From Palsa-1248 sp963737835 (lineage in GTDB: Bacteria > Gemmatimonadota > Gemmatimonadetes > Gemmatimonadales > Gemmatimonadaceae): a DNA stretch of 64,000 bases. The notes below the pieces were generated by a model, which saw only the letters and a list, made by a program, of their open reading frames with translations, was not told where the DNA came from and did not search any database. Shown piece after piece: positions 15,538 through 24,794 of the stretch. Each line of letters starts with the position of its first letter. Position 1 is the stretch's first letter. A program made the position numbers and the translations under genes. The DNA is taken from NCBI GenBank assembly GCA_963737835.1, contig CAVTUH010000001.1:2480001-2544000 (forward strand), in the 5' to 3' direction.

Positions 15538-17825
15538 GGAGCGCCCTGGCGCAACGCGGTCGTGGCGTCCTTGAGTGCGGCGGCCGCGGCGTCGAATCGG
15601 CTCGCGAGATCGGTGATTTCGCGGCCAGTCAGGGCGGCGTCGCCGGCGCGAATGGCCTCGGCCACCGAGGGCAGCGCAATGTTGGCGTAGCCGTTGTCTT
15701 CGTCCGCGGCGTAGATCAGGCTCCGGAACCAGGGGCGGGTCCGTAGTCCGGCCGGCCTCGTGAGCGCGCGCTCGACGCGGATGAGCGCCTGGTTCGTGGC
15801 ACGTAACGTTGCAGTCGATGGCGGGGTGCTGCGGCCGATGGGAAGGACATTGGGCGGCGCGGGGTGCCCGCTCGTCGCCGATCCCACGGTCGTCGAGAGC
15901 GCGTGCGGGCCGGACGTGCCGAGCGCGCTGTCACGCGCGAGCGCGAATGCCGCCGCGGCGTGCTCCATCCCATCGATCGCGGCGCTGAGCGGCGTGGTCG
16001 AGGTCGACCATCCCTTGGCCTTGATCGACTCGTCGAGACCAGTGACGTAGCGGCGCATCGTGCGTGCGTACTCGGCGTAATCAAAGGGGACGACGTCGGC
16101 GTTCGCCAAACGCAGCAACAGGGCTGCGCCGATCCGCGCGGCCGTCGCGTGATGGACGAACCCGGGATCGCCGAATCGGGATTCCCAGGCATAGTCATCG
16201 TACGCGGAGTGGTAGACGCCACCGGCGCCGCCGAAGCCGTACTCGAGAATCGGAATGCCCAAGTGGTTGGCGAAGCCAGCGAAGTCGGACCCGCCGCCGG
16301 GATCCCCGAACTTCGGGCCGAGGCTGTCCGTGGTGCTGGCATTCGAACGCCACCCGTCGAACACGCTGCGCGGAGTGACTCCAGTCTCAGGAAGGGGCAC
16401 GGTGCGCGTGACATCGCGCATGACCGCGCGCAGCGACGGAGAGCCGCCAGCCCCGAAGTTGGGGCCAGCCGCCGACACATCGAGGTTCAGGTACGCGATC
16501 GCGTCACGCGTCAGCCGCAAGGAGTCGTCCTCGACGTACTCCGTCGATCCGACCAAACCCCACTCTTCGGCGTCCCACGTCGCGAAAATGACGGTGCGTT
16601 TCGGGCGGTGTCCCGCGCGTGCCTCCTCGGCCAGGGCCCGCGCCACTTCGAGCACGCTCACCGTCCCGCTCACGTTGTCGGAGGCGCCGGGGCCCCAGGC
16701 GTCGCGGTGGCCGCCGACCATGACCAGCTCGTCGGGGAATTCGGTCCCGCGCAGGATGCCAAATGTGTCCCAGATCGTGTGGTATCCCTCCTGGCCCGAT
16801 TGCATCTCGACGGAGACGCGTGCGCGCGTCGGCCCGGCGCCAATGTGATAGCGGAACGGGAGGCCGCCCTGCCAACTCTGGGGGAGCGGAGCGACCCGGG
16901 TGGACGCGGCGGGTGACGCGCTCTGACCCGTGCCGCGCACGTCTGCGAGCAACAGTGCCGCGTTGCGATAGCCGATCGGTACGACCGGGATGTGGGGCAC
17001 GTCCATGTCCGAGGGCTCGACGCGACGCGCGCCCGCTGTGCTGGGGTATCCCGGGGTGCTAGGGTCCCCGTCCTGATTCATGATGCTGCCGCGCTGGACG
17101 CCTTGCGGGGGGCGCATCGGGCCCTCTGGATACACGTCGCCGCGGGTGAAGCCATCATCGGCGGGGTCGCTGTAGATCAGCAGCGCCGCCGCGCCATGGC
17201 GCTCCGCCTCACGAGCCTTGATCCCGCGGAAGGAGCGGCCATACCGCGCCACCGCGATCTTGCCCTTCACGGACACGCCCACCGAGTCGAGGTGGGCATA
17301 GTCCTCGATCAGTCCGTAGTTGACGTAGACGACGTCGCCGCTCGCGGACCCGCTGGCGCTGTAGGCGTTGAATGCCGGCACCTGGGGGAATGCACTCGAC
17401 GTGGAGTCGCCCGGGACCGGTCCTTCGGACAACGACAGCTCGGTGGAATCACCGCCCGGATTCAGGCGCCAGACATGGATCGCCTTGGGCTGCGGCATGT
17501 AGACGTCGTACGCGCGGACCTCGGTCTCCAGTCCCCACTTCTTGAGCTGGGCGATGACAAAGTCGCGGGTGCGCGCCTGGGCCGGCGTGCCGGCCATGTG
17601 CGGCTCGTAGGAGAGGAAGCGAGAGAAGCTGTCGGCCTGGGCGGGCGACGGGATGGCGATCGCACGCGCCTCTTCCGAGGCTTCAGCCGCGGCATCCGCG
17701 GGCGTGTAGCCGAGTCCAGGCTGGCCCGTCGTAGGTGACTGGGGGGCTTGGGCGGGTGCGCGAAGTCCCAGGGCGAGGCTGACGGCCAGACCGGCAGCGC
17801 CGGCCCAAGACGGGCGGATGTGCAT
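15531..17825 (-). CDS. M28 peptidase, glutamate carboxypeptidase II-like
   Basis: 764 residues. N-terminal signal (GAAGLAVSLALGLRAPAQA), protease-associated domain (about 130-300), M28 metallopeptidase domain and C-terminal transferrin-receptor-like dimerisation domain (last 130 residues). Zinc ligands: His and Asp in GGHRDAWGPGASDN, Glu in DAEEWG, Asp in AYLNLD and His in VYHSAYDD. Probably an exported carboxypeptidase or aminopeptidase. ATG 17825 is used; a TTG three codons upstream is possible. No operon partners. Confidence 0.88.
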   Translation of the reverse strand: MHIRPSWAGAAGLAVSLALGLRAPAQAPQSPTTGQPGLGYTPADAAAEASEEARAIAIPSPAQADSFSRFLSYEPHMAGTPAQARTRDFVIAQLKKWGLETEVRAYDVYMPQPKAIHVWRLNPGGDSTELSLSEGPVPGDSTSSAFPQVPAFNAYSASGSASGDVVYVNYGLIEDYAHLDSVGVSVKGKIAVARYGRSFRGIKAREAERHGAAALLIYSDPADDGFTRGDVYPEGPMRPPQGVQRGSIMNQDGDPSTPGYPSTAGARRVEPSDMDVPHIPVVPIGYRNAALLLADVRGTGQSASPAASTRVAPLPQSWQGGLPFRYHIGAGPTRARVSVEMQSGQEGYHTIWDTFGILRGTEFPDELVMVGGHRDAWGPGASDNVSGTVSVLEVARALAEEARAGHRPKRTVIFATWDAEEWGLVGSTEYVEDDSLRLTRDAIAYLNLDVSAAGPNFGAGGSPSLRAVMRDVTRTVPLPETGVTPRSVFDGWRSNASTTDSLGPKFGDPGGGSDFAGFANHLGIPILEYGFGGAGGVYHSAYDDYAWESRFGDPGFVHHATAARIGAALLLRLANADVVPFDYAEYARTMRRYVTGLDESIKAKGWSTSTTPLSAAIDGMEHAAAAFALARDSALGTSGPHALSTTVGSATSGHPAPPNVLPIGRSTPPSTATLRATNQALIRVERALTRPAGLRTRPWFRSLIYAADEDNGYANIALPSVAEAIRAGDAALTGREITDLASRFDAAAAALKDATTALRQGAPR

Positions 17826-18153
17826 GGACGACAAGGGTTGGGGTGGGGATTGGGGGGTGAGGGACGAACGGCGGGGTCAGGGATCAGGGCGAACAGCAAC
17901 AACGAACGGCGAACGCGCAGCCGCGAGCCGGGCGCAGATAGAAACTAGCTCACGTGCGCGGGTGGCGGTCAGGGCGCGGGGCGGCGGTAACTCCCGCTGG
18001 TTCGCGCCGAGAGCGGACAAACACGCCCAACCGACGTGCAACAGCGTGCACGTGCAGCGATATCAGACAGCTCGTCTCCTTGCCCAATTGCCGTGTTATG
18101 CGGATCTTGGATGTCGAGCCCGCTGTTCTTCCCACCCTCCGGGAGCTTCACTC
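17826..18153. other. Divergent intergenic region
   Basis: 328 bp. It contains a single-arm family C fragment (GGGGTCA GGGATCA, about 17872-17886) and no convincing promoter or hairpin. Confidence 0.3.
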
Positions 18154-18783
18154 ATGGCGACCAAGCGCAAATCGTCCCGTAAGACCAAACGGTCCGCGGC
18201 ACGTCGTGGATCTGCGAAGAAGGGGGCGCGGAAGCGCCCAGCGAAGCGCGGTGCGAAGCGTGGCGCAAAGCGCGGAGCAAAGCGCTCAGCGGCGCGCAAG
18301 GCAACAGCGAAGAAGCGTCGGCCAGCGGCGAAGCGCAAAGCTGCGCCGAAGCGCAAAGCCGCGCCGAAACGCAAAGCCGCGCCGAAACGCAAAGCCGCGC
18401 CCAAGGCTGCTGCGCCGAAGAGTGCACCATCGATGACGACGCGCGCATCGACAGTGGCGAGCGACGTCCGCAACGAGATGCACAAGCTCGGTGAGATGGC
18501 GGGCGGCATGATGGACCGCATCACGCATCATCCACCGAGTGCAGCGCCCGCTCCATCCGGCAGTCCTGTGATGCCAAAGCCGGCAGCGCCGCCGCCGCGT
18601 CCCATATCTGCTCCGCCAGCACCGCGTCCCGCGCCGCCGCCGCCGGCACCGCGCCCAGCCGCGCCGCCGCAACCGCCGCGGCCTGCTGCCGCACCGCAGG
18701 CGCCGCGGCCAGGGAATGCACCGAAGCCCGGTGGTGGGGCTGGGTCGGGTGGTGGGATGCCGGGGCAAGGGGGAATGCCGTAA
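18154..18783 (+). CDS. Histone H1-like basic nucleoid protein
   Basis: 209 residues. Residues 1-100 are Lys/Arg/Ala-rich, including PAKRGAKRGAKRGAKR and four tandem AAPKRK units encoded by an 18-bp repeat (about 18335-18400). A short helix (VASDVRNEMHKLGEMAGGMMDR) follows, then a Pro/Ala-rich tail and a glycine-rich end. The composition resembles eukaryotic H1 C-termini and bacterial AlgP/Hc1-like proteins that bind DNA without sequence specificity. GGGAG eight bases upstream sets ATG 18154. Confidence 0.7.
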   Translation: MATKRKSSRKTKRSAARRGSAKKGARKRPAKRGAKRGAKRGAKRSAARKATAKKRRPAAKRKAAPKRKAAPKRKAAPKRKAAPKAAAPKSAPSMTTRASTVASDVRNEMHKLGEMAGGMMDRITHHPPSAAPAPSGSPVMPKPAAPPPRPISAPPAPRPAPPPPAPRPAAPPQPPRPAAAPQAPRPGNAPKPGGGAGSGGGMPGQGGMP

Positions 18784-18897
18784 GGCTAGACGCTAGACGT
18801 TGGACGTTGGACGTTGGGAAAAAACCCGAGGGCCAGCGATATCCACCGTAGCTGGCCCTCGGGTTTTTTCTAACGTCTAACGTCCAACGTCTAACCC
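18784..18897. terminator. Family A heptad inverted repeat with terminator hairpin
   Basis: The core AAAAAACCCGAGGGCCAGC opposite GCTGGCCCTCGGGTTTTTT has long A and T tracts on both sides, a textbook bidirectional terminator between convergent genes. TTRGACG heptad arms flank it. Confidence 0.85.
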
Positions 18898-20280
18898 TCA
18901 CACGTTCTTCACTTCCGCAACGAGCTTCGTCAAACTCGCCTTGGCATCGCCAAACAGCATGCTGGTCTTCTGATCGTAGAACAACTCGTTCTCGATTCCG
19001 GCAAAGCCAGGGCTCATGCCGCGCTTGAGGACGATGATGCTCCTGGCGTGATCGGCGTTGAGGATTGGCATGCCGTAGATCGGGCTCGCGCGGTCAGTGC
19101 GCGCTGCGGGATTGACGACATCATTGGCGCCGATGACGAGCGCGACATCGGCGTGATCGAACTCCGCATTGATCTCGTCCATGTCGTACAGGCGCTCGTA
19201 GGGCACATTCGCCTCGGCCAACAAGACGTTCATGTGTCCCGGCATGCGACCGGCGACGGGGTGGATCGCGTACTTGACGGTGCCGCCGCGCTTCTCGATC
19301 TGCTCCGCGAGCTCGCGCACCTGATGCTGGGATTGGGCGACGGCCATGCCGTAGCCCGGGACGATGATGACCTCCCCCGCATAGGCGAGGCGCATCGCGG
19401 CGTCCTCCGCGCTGATCGGGTGGACGGTGAGGCCGGTCGCTGTTTTGGTCGCTGCTGCTGCTGCGGGTGTGCCGAACGCGCCGAACAGGACGTTGGCGAA
19501 CGACCGATTCATTGCCTTGCTCATCAGGATGGACAGGAGGAAGCCCGAGGCGCCGCCGAGCGCGCCCGCAATGATCAAGACGTTGTTGCCAATGGCGAAT
19601 CCGGTCGCCGCGGACGCGAGGCCCGCGTAGGAATTGAGCAGGGAGATCACGACTGGCATGTCCGCGCCGCCGATCGGCAGCACCATGGAGACGCCGATCA
19701 GCAGCGACAAGCCGAGCATTGCGTAGAAGAGCGGCGGATGCGTGGGCGAGACGACCAGATAGCCGAAGATCGCGAGCGTCACAGCAAACAGCGACAGGTT
19801 CAGCGCATTCTGTCCGCGGAAGGTCAGTGGCCGATCGATGACGATGCCCTGCAGCTTGCCGAACGCCATGAAGCTGCCGGTGACGGTGAGCGACCCGAGG
19901 AGTGTCTCGAATCCGAGTGCCAGCATGATGCCGGAGGACACATTGCCGGCGGCGTTGTAGTACTCGGCGACGCCGACCAGCGTCGCGGCAATCGCGCCGA
20001 ACATGTGTGATACCGCAATCGCCTGCGGGATTGCGGTCATCCGCACCATCGCGCCCAGCGGATAGCCGAGCACGGCGCCGGCAAGCAGTCCGACGCCGAT
20101 CCAGCGGAAATCGATGATGTTGTGGTTGAACAGGGTGCCGATGATCGCCAACAACATCCCGACCATGGCCTGCTGCATGCCGCGACGCGCACCCTCGGCG
20201 CGCGTCATGCTGCGCATGCCGAGGATGAACAGGATCGACGCGACGAGATACGTCGACTCGATGAAGACCGTGCGCAGCAT
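18898..20280 (-). CDS. pntB: NAD(P) transhydrogenase subunit beta
   Basis: 460 residues. About nine membrane helices fill the first 260 residues (proton channel), followed by the NADP(H)-binding domain III (IVPGYGMAVAQSQHQV, AIHPVAGRMPGHMNVLLAEA, GANDVVNPAA, LKRGMSPGFAGIEN). It works with the two alpha subunits upstream to transfer hydride from NADH to NADP+ driven by the proton gradient, supplying NADPH. The start is 3 bp after the pntAB stop. Confidence 0.95.
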   Translation of the reverse strand: MLRTVFIESTYLVASILFILGMRSMTRAEGARRGMQQAMVGMLLAIIGTLFNHNIIDFRWIGVGLLAGAVLGYPLGAMVRMTAIPQAIAVSHMFGAIAATLVGVAEYYNAAGNVSSGIMLALGFETLLGSLTVTGSFMAFGKLQGIVIDRPLTFRGQNALNLSLFAVTLAIFGYLVVSPTHPPLFYAMLGLSLLIGVSMVLPIGGADMPVVISLLNSYAGLASAATGFAIGNNVLIIAGALGGASGFLLSILMSKAMNRSFANVLFGAFGTPAAAAATKTATGLTVHPISAEDAAMRLAYAGEVIIVPGYGMAVAQSQHQVRELAEQIEKRGGTVKYAIHPVAGRMPGHMNVLLAEANVPYERLYDMDEINAEFDHADVALVIGANDVVNPAARTDRASPIYGMPILNADHARSIIVLKRGMSPGFAGIENELFYDQKTSMLFGDAKASLTKLVAEVKNV

Positions 20281-20283
20281 CGT

Positions 20284-20673
20284 TTAGTCGGCTCCGGGTG
20301 CGCGCCCGTTGCCGGCGACGGCGTCGGGCGTGAGGCCGGACGCGCCGGCAGGCACGGCGGGCGGCGTCTTCGGCTTCGGCCGGAACATGTTCAGCATCCG
20401 GTCGGTCATGAGGAACCCGCCGACGATGTTGATCATCGCGGCGGTGACCGCGAGGACACCGAGGATGGTGCTGATCGTCGTCTGATGCGCGCCCGCTTCC
20501 ACCAGTGCACCGACGATCGAGATGCCGCAGATGGCGTTGGTGGCCGACAGGAGCGGCGTATGCACGAGGGGCGGGACCTTGGTCACGATCTGGTAGCCCA
20601 GGAAGCCAGCCAGCACGAAGACCGACAGCTCGGTCATCGTGATGGTCAGCTGCACGAGACTCATACTCGACAT
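20284..20673 (-). CDS. pntAB: NAD(P) transhydrogenase subunit alpha, membrane part
   Basis: 129 residues with three membrane helices (ELSVFVLAGFLGYQIV, AICGISIVGALVEAG, ILGVLAVTAAMINIVGGF) and a Pro/Ala tail. This is the separate domain-II alpha subunit of three-subunit transhydrogenases. GGGAGGA lies eight bases before ATG 20673. The frame is open far upstream across pntAA, but that part is not coding in this frame. Confidence 0.9.
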   Translation of the reverse strand: MSSMSLVQLTITMTELSVFVLAGFLGYQIVTKVPPLVHTPLLSATNAICGISIVGALVEAGAHQTTISTILGVLAVTAAMINIVGGFLMTDRMLNMFRPKPKTPPAVPAGASGLTPDAVAGNGRAPGAD

Positions 20674-20726
20674 GCGTTGTCCTCCCGCGACCTCACGGGT
20701 CCGCGGAGTGGGGATTGAGCCGGTTG

Positions 20727-21854
20727 TTAGTGAGCGGCCGAGGGTTGAGGGCTTACACGTGGTGCGCCGACGAGCATCGCGCTCACGATCTCGTCGGCCG
20801 GATCGACTTTCAGCGCGCCATCGGTGATCAGGTGGCGCAGCAGCGTGACGACGTTGCGGCTGAACATCTGGCTGGCGTGAAAGGGCACCGTGCTCGCCAG
20901 GTTGACGGGCCCGATGATCCGCACGCCGCCGACTTCGACGGTCTCTCCCGCGCGCGTGAGCTCGCAGTTGCCACCGGTCTCCGACGCCAGATCGACAATG
21001 ACGGACCCGGGTCGCATGCGCTCGACCATGTCGGCCGTCAGGAGTCGCGGTGCCGGCCGGCCGGGGACCTGGGCGGTGGTGATGGCGACATCCATGTCGG
21101 CCACATGGCGCGCGATCGCGTCGGCCGTGCGGCGTTGCTGATCGGCGGTTTGCTCGCGGGCATAGCCACCCGCGCCTTCTCCGTCCTGGCTCAGGGCGTC
21201 CGCCGCGACGAAAGTGGCGCCCAGGCTCTGGACTTGCTCGCGGGCGACCGCGCGCACATCGAACGCACTCACGACTGCGCCAAGGCGGCGGGCGGTCGCG
21301 ATGGCCTGCAGCCCTGCGACGCCGGCGCCCAGGACGAACACCTTGGCCGGCGCGAGCGAGCCGGCGGCTGTAGTCAGCATGGGGAACAAGCGCGGCAGCT
21401 CGGCAGCGGCGAGCAGGACCGCCTTGTATCCTGCGACGGTGCTCTGCGACGACAGCACGTCCATCGATTGGGCGCGCGTGATGCGCGGCACGCGTTCCAG
21501 CGCCAACATGGTGATGCCGCTCTGCGCGAGCGCGGGACCGAGGTCGGCGACTGGCGTGTTCGCGAGCAACGACACGATGACGGCGCCGCTGTGGAGCGCG
21601 CCGATTTCCTGCGCGGTCGGCGGTTGCACTTTGGCGAGGATGTCCGCGTCCTGCAGCACCTGCGAGGTGTCGTCCAGCACCGTCGCACCGGCGTCCGCGT
21701 AGGCCTCGTCGGTGACGTACGCGGCCCGTCCTGCGCCGCGTTGCACGCGGACGGCGCATCCGGCGCGCAGGAGCGCGCGCACGCCATCGGGGACCAGGGC
21801 AACTCGCCGCTCGCGGTGCGTGGTCTCCGTCAGAATTCCGATCTGTATGGTCAC
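20727..21854 (-). CDS. pntAA: NAD(P) transhydrogenase subunit alpha, NAD-binding part
   Basis: 375 residues, the soluble domain I related to alanine dehydrogenase. Motifs: ETTHRERRVALVPDGV, LERVPRITRAQSMD (RITRAQ loop), the Rossmann GAGVAGLQAIATARRLGA and DLASETGGNCE. It binds NADH and hands hydride to PntB. First gene of a pntAA-pntAB-pntB operon. Alanine dehydrogenase is excluded by the RITRAQ loop and the neighbours. Confidence 0.95.
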   Translation of the reverse strand: MTIQIGILTETTHRERRVALVPDGVRALLRAGCAVRVQRGAGRAAYVTDEAYADAGATVLDDTSQVLQDADILAKVQPPTAQEIGALHSGAVIVSLLANTPVADLGPALAQSGITMLALERVPRITRAQSMDVLSSQSTVAGYKAVLLAAAELPRLFPMLTTAAGSLAPAKVFVLGAGVAGLQAIATARRLGAVVSAFDVRAVAREQVQSLGATFVAADALSQDGEGAGGYAREQTADQQRRTADAIARHVADMDVAITTAQVPGRPAPRLLTADMVERMRPGSVIVDLASETGGNCELTRAGETVEVGGVRIIGPVNLASTVPFHASQMFSRNVVTLLRHLITDGALKVDPADEIVSAMLVGAPRVSPQPSAAH

Positions 21855-21874
21855 TTGGTGTTCAGCTCACTGAA

Positions 21875-22849
21875 TCACGCTGGCCGCGCCGTGCGGGCTC
21901 GCGCTGTCGAGGGGAGGTGCTCGTCCAACCATTCGCCCACGCACGCAGAGACTGCGGCGTGCCCGTGATCGACGGTGATCACGTGTCCCCCGTCGTCGAT
22001 CCACACCAGTCGTTTCTCCGTGGCTCCGATCCGTTGCATGGCGCGCTCGGCGACCATGGGCGTGGTGCGGTTGTCAGCGTGTGATTGCACGAGCAGTGTC
22101 GGAAGGGTGATCGCGGGAAGCGCGGTCCGGGCAGCGTGCGCGATCTTCCCGAGTTCGTGAATGAGCCGAGGAGTCGTGGCGCCGTACGCCAGGCTGCGGG
22201 CTCGCTCGGTGGGGTCGAGGATCGAAAAGCTACCTTGCGCGCTGAGGTACGGCATCAACGCGCCTACGATCGGGTATCCGGCGGCGGCCAATCGAACCCA
22301 TCCTGGAAGAGCAAAGTAAGGGGCGAGCAGTGCGAGGCAGCAGGTCGTCGTTTGGCCGGCGCTTGCCCCCTCCGCGTCGCTGGACCCCCTTGGCGGCGTC
22401 TCGGCCGCCAGCACGGCGGCCAGGGCGGCGCCCATCGACAGACCGACCAGGGCGACGGCGTTGTGCGTCCGGCGGAGCGCCTCGAATTCCTGCCGCGCGC
22501 ACCCCAACCAGTCGTCCGCACTCGTTCGCGCCCACGCCTCAAGGGTGCGCCCGTGCCCCGGGAGCAGCGGTGCACGCACCGACCAGCCGCGTTGATGCAG
22601 GCTGGCGGCGAGATACGTGAGCGTCTGGGGCGTATCGCCAAATCCGTGCAGCAGCAACGCCGCCGGCGAGGCCGCAAGCGGCGACGGCAGATCGATTGTC
22701 TCCGCTCCCCGGATCACCCCGTCCTGCCCGAGGGGGAGCCGCGCCAGCACCCGGGCCTCGAACGCGCGCTTCGCGGCCGCACGGGCCCCGACCGCCGCTC
22801 CCAGGGCGGCGACGGTGGCGACAGCGGGCACGAGGTGTCGGTCAGACAC
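21875..22849 (-). CDS. Alpha/beta hydrolase, carboxylesterase/lipase-like
   Basis: 324 residues. Hydrophobic N-terminus (VATVAALGAAVGARAAA), oxyanion motif LLLHGFGDTP, nucleophile Ser in GLSMGAAL, acid in SHADNRT and catalytic His in DDGGHVI, as in esterases of the monoacylglycerol-lipase type. Substrate unknown. GTG 22849 is chosen because the longer TTG start at 22900 would translate a family B repeat. Probably a membrane-anchored or exported esterase. Confidence 0.75.
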   Translation of the reverse strand: MSDRHLVPAVATVAALGAAVGARAAAKRAFEARVLARLPLGQDGVIRGAETIDLPSPLAASPAALLLHGFGDTPQTLTYLAASLHQRGWSVRAPLLPGHGRTLEAWARTSADDWLGCARQEFEALRRTHNAVALVGLSMGAALAAVLAAETPPRGSSDAEGASAGQTTTCCLALLAPYFALPGWVRLAAAGYPIVGALMPYLSAQGSFSILDPTERARSLAYGATTPRLIHELGKIAHAARTALPAITLPTLLVQSHADNRTTPMVAERAMQRIGATEKRLVWIDDGGHVITVDHGHAAVSACVGEWLDEHLPSTARARTARPA

Positions 22850-22860
22850 GGCGGTCGCAG

Positions 22861-22907
22861 GCGCTGCGCGCCCGAGAAGGGAGTGAGGAGAGACGAGCAA
22901 GGAGAGA
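22861..22907. repeat. Family B half element
   Basis: GCGCTGCGCGC clamp followed by GAGAAGGGAGTGAGGAGAG-type purine heptads, without a mirror arm. It lies in the leader of the alpha/beta hydrolase. Confidence 0.5.
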
Positions 22908-23104
22908 ATGCACAGGACAGAGCTTAAAGAAACATCGTCACACGGCGATCTCTACTGCGACGACCAAGCCAGACGGCCGTCAGGGGCGTTGCGCGGCATG
23001 GCGGTGTGGGTGCCAGCGATGCACGCGCCCGAGCCACCTCGTCAATTTCAGCGATGCTCGTCATGTGGACGAAAGGCTCCGAGGCCGCCAGCCGTCCAGG
23101 GCTG

Positions 23105-23110
23105 TATCTT
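23105..23110 (+). promoter_or_regulatory. -10-like TATCTT six bases before ATG
   Basis: TATCTT ends six bases before ATG 23117 and no Shine-Dalgarno is present, so the transcript probably starts at or next to the start codon. Confidence 0.4.
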
Positions 23111-23116
23111 TTCACT

Positions 23117-24613
23117 ATGGCTGCTGATGACATCCTGACGACGCCAGCCGTGCGCGCTCCCGCGTTTCCGACAAACGTCGACTGGATAAATACGGGCGGA
23201 CGAGCGCTCACGTTGGATGAGCTCCTGGGCAAAGTCGTCCTGCTCGATTTCTGGACGTACGGCTGAATCAACTGCCTGCACGTACTCCCGCAGTTGCGGG
23301 AGCTCGAGCACAAGTTCTCGCAGGACGTCGCGGTCATCGGCGTGCACAGCGGGAAGTACATCACGGAGCGCGAGACCCCGCGCATCCGGGAAGCGGTGCA
23401 ACGACTCGATCTCGCGCATCCCGTCGTCAACGACCGCCAGTACCGCATCTGGCGTGCGTTCGCGGTGCGTGCGTGGCCCACGCTGGTGCTGATCGATCCT
23501 GCGGGCAGAGTACTCGGCGCGCACGCGGGCGAGTTCACGGCTGCCATGCTGGAGCCGCTGATCGAACGGCTGATCAGTGCGGAAGCCGTCGGGCTGCACG
23601 AGCGCCGCATGCCGCTCGCGTTCCCGCTCGATGCGAGCGCGATCCCGCCGGGCGTGCTGCGATACCCCGGCAAGGTCGCCGTGTCCGGTGAGCGGATGGC
23701 GATCGCCGACACCGGGCATCATCGCGTTCTCGTTGGCAGGCTGACTCCCGGAGATCAGAACCGGGGGTGGCGATTGACAGGCACGCGCGCATTTGGCGAT
23801 GGCGTGCCTGGTCTCGTCGACGGCCTGGCGCCCCGGTTCTTCTCGCCGAACGGTCTCGCATTTGTGGGTGACACGGTGTTCGTGGCAGACACCGAGAATC
23901 ACGCCGTGCGCGCGATCGATATCGGTACGGGAGTCGTGCGGACCGTCGCCGGGACGGGACATCAACTGCGCACGCGTCGGGAGCGAGGGGCCGGCGCGCT
24001 GTCATCTCCGTGGGATCTCGCCGTGCTCGACGGGACGGTGTACATCGCGATGGCGGGCACCCACCAGCTCTGGGCGCTGCGTGGCGAGGAAGCGCACGCC
24101 GGTGCGGACGTCGCCGCGGGCACGGGTGCCGAAGACATCACGGATGGCCCGGCGGGTGACGCGCTGTTGGCGCAACCCATGGGCATCACGACGGGGAGCG
24201 ATGGGGGGCGGCTCTTCTTCGTGGACGCGGAATCGAGCGCGGCGCGCTCGTTCATACCGGACGAGCGGCGTGCGGGGCGCGCGGTGGGCGAGGTGCACAC
24301 GATCGTCGGGACGGGACTGTTCGATTTTGGTGACAAGGACGGTGTCGGCAATGCCGTCCGATTACAACATCCGCAGGGTATCGCGGGGCATCCGAGCGGC
24401 CGGCTGCTCGTGGTGGACTCCTACAACGACGCGGTGAAGTGGGTCGATCCGGTCACGCGGCGCGTCGACACCTGGTTGCGTGGTCTGCATGAGCCCGGCG
24501 GTATTGCGTACGACCCCGTCCATCATGCGGTGTGTGTCGCGGACACCAACGCGCACGCGGTCCTCATGGTCGACGAGCTGACGCGGGACCTCCGGCCCCT
24601 CGAGATCGACTGA
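23117..24613 (+). CDS. Thioredoxin-NHL selenoprotein (NHLRC2-like), in-frame TGA = Sec50
   Basis: 498 residues if TGA 23264-23266 is read as selenocysteine. Thioredoxin-like domain 15-160: VVLLDFWTYG-U-INCLHVLPQL, where relatives have WTYCCINC or WTYSCINC, so TGA replaces the first Cys of CxxC. The frame stays open and conserved after it (VIGVHSGKYITERE, HPVVNDRQYRIWRAF, AWPTLVLID). NHL beta-propeller repeats follow (ADTENHAVRAID, GAGALSSPWDLAV, VRLQHPQGIAGHP, VVDSYNDAVK, VADTNAHAV). A perfect hairpin 18 bases after the TGA could be the SECIS. A UxxC thiol redox enzyme is inferred. No selA, selB, selC or selD lies in this window. Confidence 0.8.
23285..23302 (+). promoter_or_regulatory. Putative bacterial SECIS hairpin
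   Basis: A perfect 7-bp stem CTCCCGC/GCGGGAG with loop AGTT. The apical loop begins 25 bases after the TGA and has G in its second position followed by U, as in bacterial SECIS elements recognised by SelB. It lies wholly within the coding sequence. Confidence 0.65.
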
Positions 24614-24794
24614 CGGCGCCGGCGTGCTCGGCGACGCGGTTCAGTCGTCTGGTAATTGGGCGTGGACAGGGGGCACGGGCGGCGTGCAATCGCTGACGGG
24701 ACCGTGTATCTTTAACGTCTACGTCGGCCGGCACGCTCGTGTCGGCTTGGCGCGTGGCGTAGATCACAGCGTGACTCACTTTGGAGTAACTGAC
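24614..24794. other. Leader region of desaturase
   Basis: TATCTT at 24707-24712 could be a -10 hexamer; no good -35 is seen. GGAG at 24783-24786 is the ribosome site of the next gene. Confidence 0.3.

Noticed and set aside
20674..21759. Extension of the pntAB frame
   Set aside because: It is antisense-free but out of frame with pntAA, arginine-rich and low-complexity; PntAB starts with an ATG with a good ribosome site at 20673.
23264..23266. Reading the TGA as a plain nonsense mutation
   Set aside because: Not fully excluded, but the exact match to the redox cysteine, the open conserved downstream frame and the hairpin make selenocysteine the better reading.
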